Source: Deferribacteraceae bacterium UBA6799 (GTDB lineage: Bacteria; Chrysiogenota; Deferribacteres; Deferribacterales; Geovibrionaceae). From it: a stretch of DNA of 64,000 nt. The DNA is taken from contig DKFJ01000007.1 of assembly GCA_002452335.1 (NCBI GenBank), positions 147,573 to 211,572 of the forward strand, given 5' to 3'. The notes beneath the pieces were generated by a model. The model saw only the letters and a list, made by a program, of their open reading frames with translations, was not told the DNA's origin and searched no databases. Shown here piece after piece: positions 60,268-64,000 of the stretch (its first letter is position 1; every line of letters starts with the position of its first letter). The position numbers and the translations under genes were made by a program.

Positions 60268-61071
60268 TTATTTTGAGTCTTTTGTTTCTTTTTTCAGACC
60301 CAGCGCCATCCAGTGTATCGAGTCAGTGGGACATTGATCAGCGCACTCCATGCAGGATGTGCATTGTTCATTCATCGCTTTTTTGTCATTTGTAACGTCT
60401 ATATGCTCCGGACAGTGTTCATGACAGCTCAGACAGGTACCGCCCAGAGCGGATGTGCATGTCCTTCCGTCCATGACCGGACGAGTTTTTATAAAAGGTA
60501 TTTTCGAAACCAGTGTGAATACGGCGGATATCGGGCAGATGTATGAACACCATCTCCTGAATATCAGCACCTCCAGAGCTATTACCGCAGGAAAAATAAC
60601 AAGATTCCAGCTCGGCTCCAGTGAAAAGAACAGTTTAAACATGGCGAATACAAAACCAAAAAACAGTCCTATAGGACAGATCAGGCAGAAGACAGGGAAA
60701 CGGAGTATGAACGATATGCCCACTGCCAGCAGAAGCATGGCAAACGGCAGATTAAGAAGCCGCTTGTCCGGAGCGGACGCTTTATGTCCGCTGCCGTTTT
60801 TCGGCTTGAACATTTTTCTCACCAGCTGCGTGGTACACAGCCATCCGCAAAAAAATCTGCCAAGCACCAGCACTGCCAGCAGACCGATGATAACCCCGGC
60901 CAGCATGTCCACTGGTATGCTTCTGGCGGCGGCCGCCACCTGAAGAAAACCCACAGGGCATACGGAACAATATGTCCCCAGACCAAATTTGGCGGCGCCT
61001 GCTCCGGCGATAACGATCACGCCTGCCGTCATGATATATACTCTGTATTTTGAAAAATGAGTCCTGCTCAC
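60268..61071 (-). CDS. NapH-like polyferredoxin membrane protein
   Basis: 267 residues, four or five helices. CxxxCP pairs CSVCPVG, CGWLC, CLICPIG and CSYICPI lie at helix ends, and the C-terminus adds CLSCHEHCP and CTSCMECADQCP for two [4Fe-4S]. NapH/NosR-like proteins take electrons from quinol. Paired with a NapG-like partner gene 3 nt upstream. Probably feeds electrons to the reductase below. Confidence 0.85.
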   Translation of the reverse strand: MSRTHFSKYRVYIMTAGVIVIAGAGAAKFGLGTYCSVCPVGFLQVAAAARSIPVDMLAGVIIGLLAVLVLGRFFCGWLCTTQLVRKMFKPKNGSGHKASAPDKRLLNLPFAMLLLAVGISFILRFPVFCLICPIGLFFGFVFAMFKLFFSLEPSWNLVIFPAVIALEVLIFRRWCSYICPISAVFTLVSKIPFIKTRPVMDGRTCTSALGGTCLSCHEHCPEHIDVTNDKKAMNEQCTSCMECADQCPTDSIHWMALGLKKETKDSK

Positions 61072-61074
61072 TTT

Positions 61075-61680
61075 TTATACTCCTTTCTCCGCCTGCGACG
61101 GGTCCCTGGGCGGAAACTCACCGGTTCTCCGCTGAATCAGAACACCCTTGCCTGTGGATGTCTTCCTAAGCGCTGTTGCCGGACACTTCAGTTCGCAGAT
61201 GCCGCAGCCGTTGCATTTTTCCGGTATGACCACCGGTCGTTTGTTGTCATCCAGAATGATCGCCTTCTGAGGACACTCATCCTTGCACACTGTGCAGCCT
61301 ATCCAGTCCCACGCAACACAGTCTTTCTCGACTATCACCGCCACGCCTATGTCCAGAGTCTCTTTGGTCACTGGTTTCAAGGCGCCTGTGGGGCAGACCT
61401 CTGAGCATTTCAGGCATGAATTGCAGTATGATCTTTTAAAATCAACCACAGGAGTATTCATCCTGACGAGCCCTTCCGTCAGTGATGCCGGCAGGATGAC
61501 TCTCGTGGGACATGCCTGCACGCATCTCTGGCATCTGTTGCATCTGGACAGAAACTCATCTTCCTGCACCGCTCCGGGCGGACGCATGAATCTGAGAGAC
61601 CGTTCAGCGCACAGGGCCTCTTTCGGCAGGGCTATCCCAATCATGATTAACTTTGTAAACGTTCTTCTGGAAAAATTCAT
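61075..61680 (-). CDS. NapG-like periplasmic ferredoxin (Tat)
   Basis: 201 residues. Twin-arginine signal SRRTFTKLIMIG, so folded with clusters before export. Four [4Fe-4S] motifs: CNRCQRCVQACP, CNSCLKCSEVCP, CTVCKDECP (with an upstream Cys), CNGCGICELKCP. Electron carrier between the NapH-like protein and the terminal reductase. Confidence 0.87.
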   Translation of the reverse strand: MNFSRRTFTKLIMIGIALPKEALCAERSLRFMRPPGAVQEDEFLSRCNRCQRCVQACPTRVILPASLTEGLVRMNTPVVDFKRSYCNSCLKCSEVCPTGALKPVTKETLDIGVAVIVEKDCVAWDWIGCTVCKDECPQKAIILDDNKRPVVIPEKCNGCGICELKCPATALRKTSTGKGVLIQRRTGEFPPRDPSQAEKGV

Positions 61681-61696
61681 ATGCCCCTCGATTCTG

Positions 61697-62512
61697 TTAA
61701 AACACCATCCTGCCCTGAATAGCTTTGACCACTGTGGGCAGCTGGTTTACCAGTACGCATATCAGAAATATTCCAATCACCACAGAAACTTTCATGACAT
61801 ATGACAGCAGGGGAACATTTTTCATATATCGGATTGCTGACAATGCCAGCGGTATAATTACGCAGGTAACTATCATCGCCCAGAACACTGCGGAAAGATG
61901 CCCGCTGATAAGCATGTCGATGGTAAGCATCCTGTCGGGAGGATTAAGAACCGCCAGCCTGACAAGAAAAACAGCCATAAAGATTGTGAAAACCGCTGAT
62001 GTGATCAGCATACTGAGCGAGTTCTTTTTATGCTTTGCTTCATCGCCTGAGCCGCTGAACAGAAATGTTCCGGCCGCCAGAGCTGAAGCGCCAGCAAAGA
62101 CAAAAAACAGAAGATACGTGTTAAGAGCGTGACGTGTAGAGATCATGTACAGTCTGTTCAGGCAGAACACTGCATATACAAAAAGAACAACGGAGATAAC
62201 CGCTGACGCTTTATGTTTTGTGTTCTTCACATAGATTATTATCCCGGCTGCAGTGATAACTATCTGAGAAATAACGGCGCTGCTGAGCCCTGTTGTCGGT
62301 TTTGCCAGAATATTGATAAAGTTAGCCGGGTTATTCAGGTTGAAGGCTATATCAAGTATGGCCAGCAGTCCTGTCGCAGCCATAAACAAAACATATTTCG
62401 GCTTGCCGCAGTCATCAGCCTCACTTTTTATAGTCATAGCTGTATACAGGAGTCCAGCCGCGCTCATAATGCCTAAAAACAAAAATATAGCCATATGCCA
62501 ATTGGTCAGCAT
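61697..62512 (-). CDS. DmsC-like membrane anchor subunit
   Basis: 271 residues, eight hydrophobic segments, resembling the DMSO reductase anchor (DmsC), which binds menaquinol and has no haem. Start LTNWHMAIFLFLG. 15 nt after the TorD gene. Having both DmsC and NapGH gives two quinol inputs; see findings. Confidence 0.78.
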   Translation of the reverse strand: MLTNWHMAIFLFLGIMSAAGLLYTAMTIKSEADDCGKPKYVLFMAATGLLAILDIAFNLNNPANFINILAKPTTGLSSAVISQIVITAAGIIIYVKNTKHKASAVISVVLFVYAVFCLNRLYMISTRHALNTYLLFFVFAGASALAAGTFLFSGSGDEAKHKKNSLSMLITSAVFTIFMAVFLVRLAVLNPPDRMLTIDMLISGHLSAVFWAMIVTCVIIPLALSAIRYMKNVPLLSYVMKVSVVIGIFLICVLVNQLPTVVKAIQGRMVF

Positions 62513-62527
62513 GATCCTCCCCCCTTT

Positions 62528-63202
62528 TTAATCACTGTATGACGCTATAAGCTCTTCCAGAAGTTCCATATCCATGCTGATAAAGCGGTTTGTCACTTTA
62601 GCCAGCCCTCTGTAAAAATCTGTAAGAGCGAATTTTCTGACGTCTTCACAGAACGTCGGTATCCAGTTGAGCATGTGTTTCTTCATAAACTCCCTCTGAT
62701 CGCTCATCAGAAGCTCGGCAGTGTCTTTATCGTTGCCTTTAACGGATCCAACTATCTCTTTGCAGAAAAAGGCCATGAACTCCAACTGGATGAATATATG
62801 ATCCTCAGGGATGTCATATCCTTTTTTCACGCCAAGGTCTTTACCTGTCAGCACATGAAACATGCTGTCTCTGGCCTCCTGCATGATCAGCTTGTATTCG
62901 CTGGTATATACTGACTCATAGGGATAGGCAGACTGATCTGTCTCCGCTATGCCCGCTCCCAGAAAAACTCTGGCATAGTCCACGGCCAGGTCAGTCACAG
63001 GATCCAGCAGGCTGCTGTTGATAAAGGACTTCATCTGTTTGTATCCTTCCGCTATGACGGCATCGCCATCCTCAGGGAATTCGGTCTCTTTCATATATCT
63101 GAATACCTCTTCATCTATCTCCTGCTTGTACAAGCCGGATAGGAATCGGTACATATTCTCTCTTTGTTTCATTATCTCTGTGATATCAGCAATCTTTTCC
63201 AT
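62528..63202 (-). CDS. TorD/DmsD-family chaperone
   Basis: 224 residues, all-helical. Binds the Tat signal of the catalytic subunit and helps cofactor insertion. AYPYESVYTSEYKLIMQE and EDHIFIQLEFMAFFCKE match the family ExxxxPxDH region (here IPEDHIFIQLEF). AGGAGG before ATG. Between FeS subunit and anchor genes. Confidence 0.9.
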   Translation of the reverse strand: MEKIADITEIMKQRENMYRFLSGLYKQEIDEEVFRYMKETEFPEDGDAVIAEGYKQMKSFINSSLLDPVTDLAVDYARVFLGAGIAETDQSAYPYESVYTSEYKLIMQEARDSMFHVLTGKDLGVKKGYDIPEDHIFIQLEFMAFFCKEIVGSVKGNDKDTAELLMSDQREFMKKHMLNWIPTFCEDVRKFALTDFYRGLAKVTNRFISMDMELLEELIASYSD

Positions 63203-63224
63203 TTTAAGCCTCCTGTTTTAAGCC

Positions 63225-63246
63225 GGGGCGGCGTAAGAGCCGCCCC
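63225..63246 (-). promoter_or_regulatory. Intercistronic GC-rich hairpin
   Basis: GGGGCGGC / GCCGCCCC with loop GTAAGA, between the FeS subunit and TorD genes. No U-run; may stabilise the upstream mRNA for uneven expression. Confidence 0.55.
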
Positions 63247-63258
63247 GTAAACGTGATG

Positions 63259-63861
63259 TTACTTGTTGTCAAAGAAGGTCCAGGATTTTTTCTCCTGCCA
63301 TTTGGCTGTTTTGTCGTGCAGAATATAGCGTGTGGCCGGCTTATTGCCTTCATCCGGCAGACTGTGAGCGGCTTTGCCTGCTTTAGCTATCTTTTTAGAT
63401 ACCTCACTGTTGGGGTCGTTTACATCGCCGATAATTCTGGCTTTTGAGCAGCACGCTTTAACACACGCTGGTTTGTCTCCTGCGTTCAGCAGGTGAGAAC
63501 ACATAGTGCATTTCTCGACATATTCGCGTTTTGAGTTGTACTTTCTTGCTCCGTACGGGCATGCGGAGATACATGACATACATGCGATACATTTTTTGCT
63601 GTCGATAAGTATTACGCCGTCTTTGTCAATATATGAGGCTCCAGTGGGACATACGGACACGCATGGAGGATTCTCGCATGACTGACACATGGCAGGCATG
63701 TAATACATTTCCAGATCAGGGAATTTACCTGTCGGTCCTATGGTAAAGACTTTGTTGTACTGGACGCCCAAATCGATGTGGTTCTCGTTTTTACAGGCAA
63801 CTTCACATGAATAGCATCCGATACAGCGGTCAAGGTCTACAATTATTGCTGTTTTTTTCAT
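63259..63861 (-). CDS. DmsB-like four-cluster ferredoxin subunit
   Basis: 200 residues. Four [4Fe-4S] sets: CIGCYSCEVACK, CQSCENPPCVSVCP, CIACMSCISACP, and CTMCSHLLNAGDKPACVKAC. Standard B subunit of DMSO-reductase-family enzymes, moving electrons from quinol subunit to the molybdoenzyme. 2 nt after the stop of the catalytic gene. Confidence 0.93.
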   Translation of the reverse strand: MKKTAIIVDLDRCIGCYSCEVACKNENHIDLGVQYNKVFTIGPTGKFPDLEMYYMPAMCQSCENPPCVSVCPTGASYIDKDGVILIDSKKCIACMSCISACPYGARKYNSKREYVEKCTMCSHLLNAGDKPACVKACCSKARIIGDVNDPNSEVSKKIAKAGKAAHSLPDEGNKPATRYILHDKTAKWQEKKSWTFFDNK

Positions 63862-63863
63862 GA

Positions 63864-64000
63864 TTAAAGCTCCACTATTTTAGTTTGGTCTGTTTCCTGA
63901 GGCATCCAGGGTTCGAACTGCTCCGGTTTTGTCCAGATGTTCTTCGGTGCGCTCGGGGCTTTAGATACTTTCACCTGGTATCCTCTCAGTGTATATGTGC
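63864..64000 (-). CDS. Molybdopterin oxidoreductase catalytic subunit, last 44 codons
   Basis: The frame is open from the right edge to TAA at 63864. The tail TYTLRGYQVKVSKA looks like the C-terminal edge of DMSO-reductase-family catalytic subunits (domain IV). Position before a four-cluster B subunit and TorD supports it. Substrate cannot be judged; Tat signal and active-site ligand are outside. Confidence 0.7.
   Translation of the reverse strand, partial: TYTLRGYQVKVSKAPSAPKNIWTKPEQFEPWMPQETDQTKIVEL

Overview
The window reads as about 64 kb of chromosome from a Gram-negative, strictly or facultatively anaerobic, respiring bacterium. Supporting features are pyruvate:ferredoxin oxidoreductase, a complete Na+-translocating NADH:quinone reductase operon, rubrerythrin and a desulforedoxin-like protein, a molybdoenzyme respiratory operon with NapG/NapH-type iron-sulfur proteins, outer-membrane beta-barrels and Mla-type lipid transport, and many PAS/GGDEF/EAL/chemotaxis sensors. 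Gene content and style resemble Deferribacterota (Denitrovibrio/Geovibrio/Seleniivibrio relatives). That placement is an inference, not something the sequence proves.

Layout. 1-2.6 kb: 5' part of nifJ (minus). 2.8-5.7 kb: an Mla-like operon (permease, degenerate ATPase-like protein, MCE protein, lipoprotein). 5.8-7.7 kb: glnB-glnA behind a sigma-54 promoter. 7.7-11.7 kb: a radical SAM protein and a P-type Ca2+ ATPase. 11.7-13.2 kb: an AT-rich 1.5-kb insertion bounded by a perfect 40-bp direct repeat, carrying one TIR/deoxyribosyltransferase-like plus TPR protein. 13.3-16.7 kb: a flavodoxin-ferredoxin fusion, a radical SAM/BtuF-like fusion and a MarC protein. 16.8-19.4 kb: a second AT-rich accessory patch with an apparent two-gene RiPP system (36-residue precursor and radical SAM/SPASM maturase), an IS3-type transposase remnant and 20-bp tandem repeats. 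19.4-29.1 kb: desulforedoxin-like protein, CZB chemoreceptor, rubrerythrin, PAS protein, c-di-GMP phosphodiesterase, histidine kinase. 29.2-35.3 kb: nqrABCDEF with two small downstream genes. 36.3-39.8 kb: an operon of a DUF1858/solute-binding-like protein without signal peptide, a HypB/UreG-like GTPase, a soluble ABC ATPase and a YgbA-type protein. 40-44.7 kb: MarR, ArsR, DUF486 protein, HtpG, NFACT/RqcH-like protein. 44.8-47.1 kb: a double-cubane-type dehydratase-like protein and its activase behind two small unknown genes. 47.2-52.1 kb: M29 aminopeptidase, LarB, aldo/keto reductase, enolase, with palindromic repeats and a duplicated enolase tail. 52.3-58.5 kb: diguanylate cyclase, then radical SAM, outer-membrane protein, nadB and an MnmC-like methyltransferase. 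58.5-58.8 kb: tRNA-Gly and tRNA-Cys. 58.9-64 kb: porin and a DMSO-reductase-family operon whose catalytic subunit runs off the right edge.

How the genes work together. The core is anaerobic energy metabolism: pyruvate oxidation to reduced ferredoxin, Na+-NQR coupling NADH oxidation to quinone reduction, and a periplasmic molybdoenzyme terminal reductase drawing on the quinol pool. PII and glutamine synthetase handle nitrogen. Redox stress is covered by rubrerythrin and the desulforedoxin-like protein.

The least explained parts are the RiPP pair, the repeat-bounded TIR-like gene, the permease-less ABC/GTPase/solute-binding operon, the Walker-less ATPase homologue in the mla operon, and the radical SAM/BtuF fusion. 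No CRISPR array, rRNA or integrase was seen.
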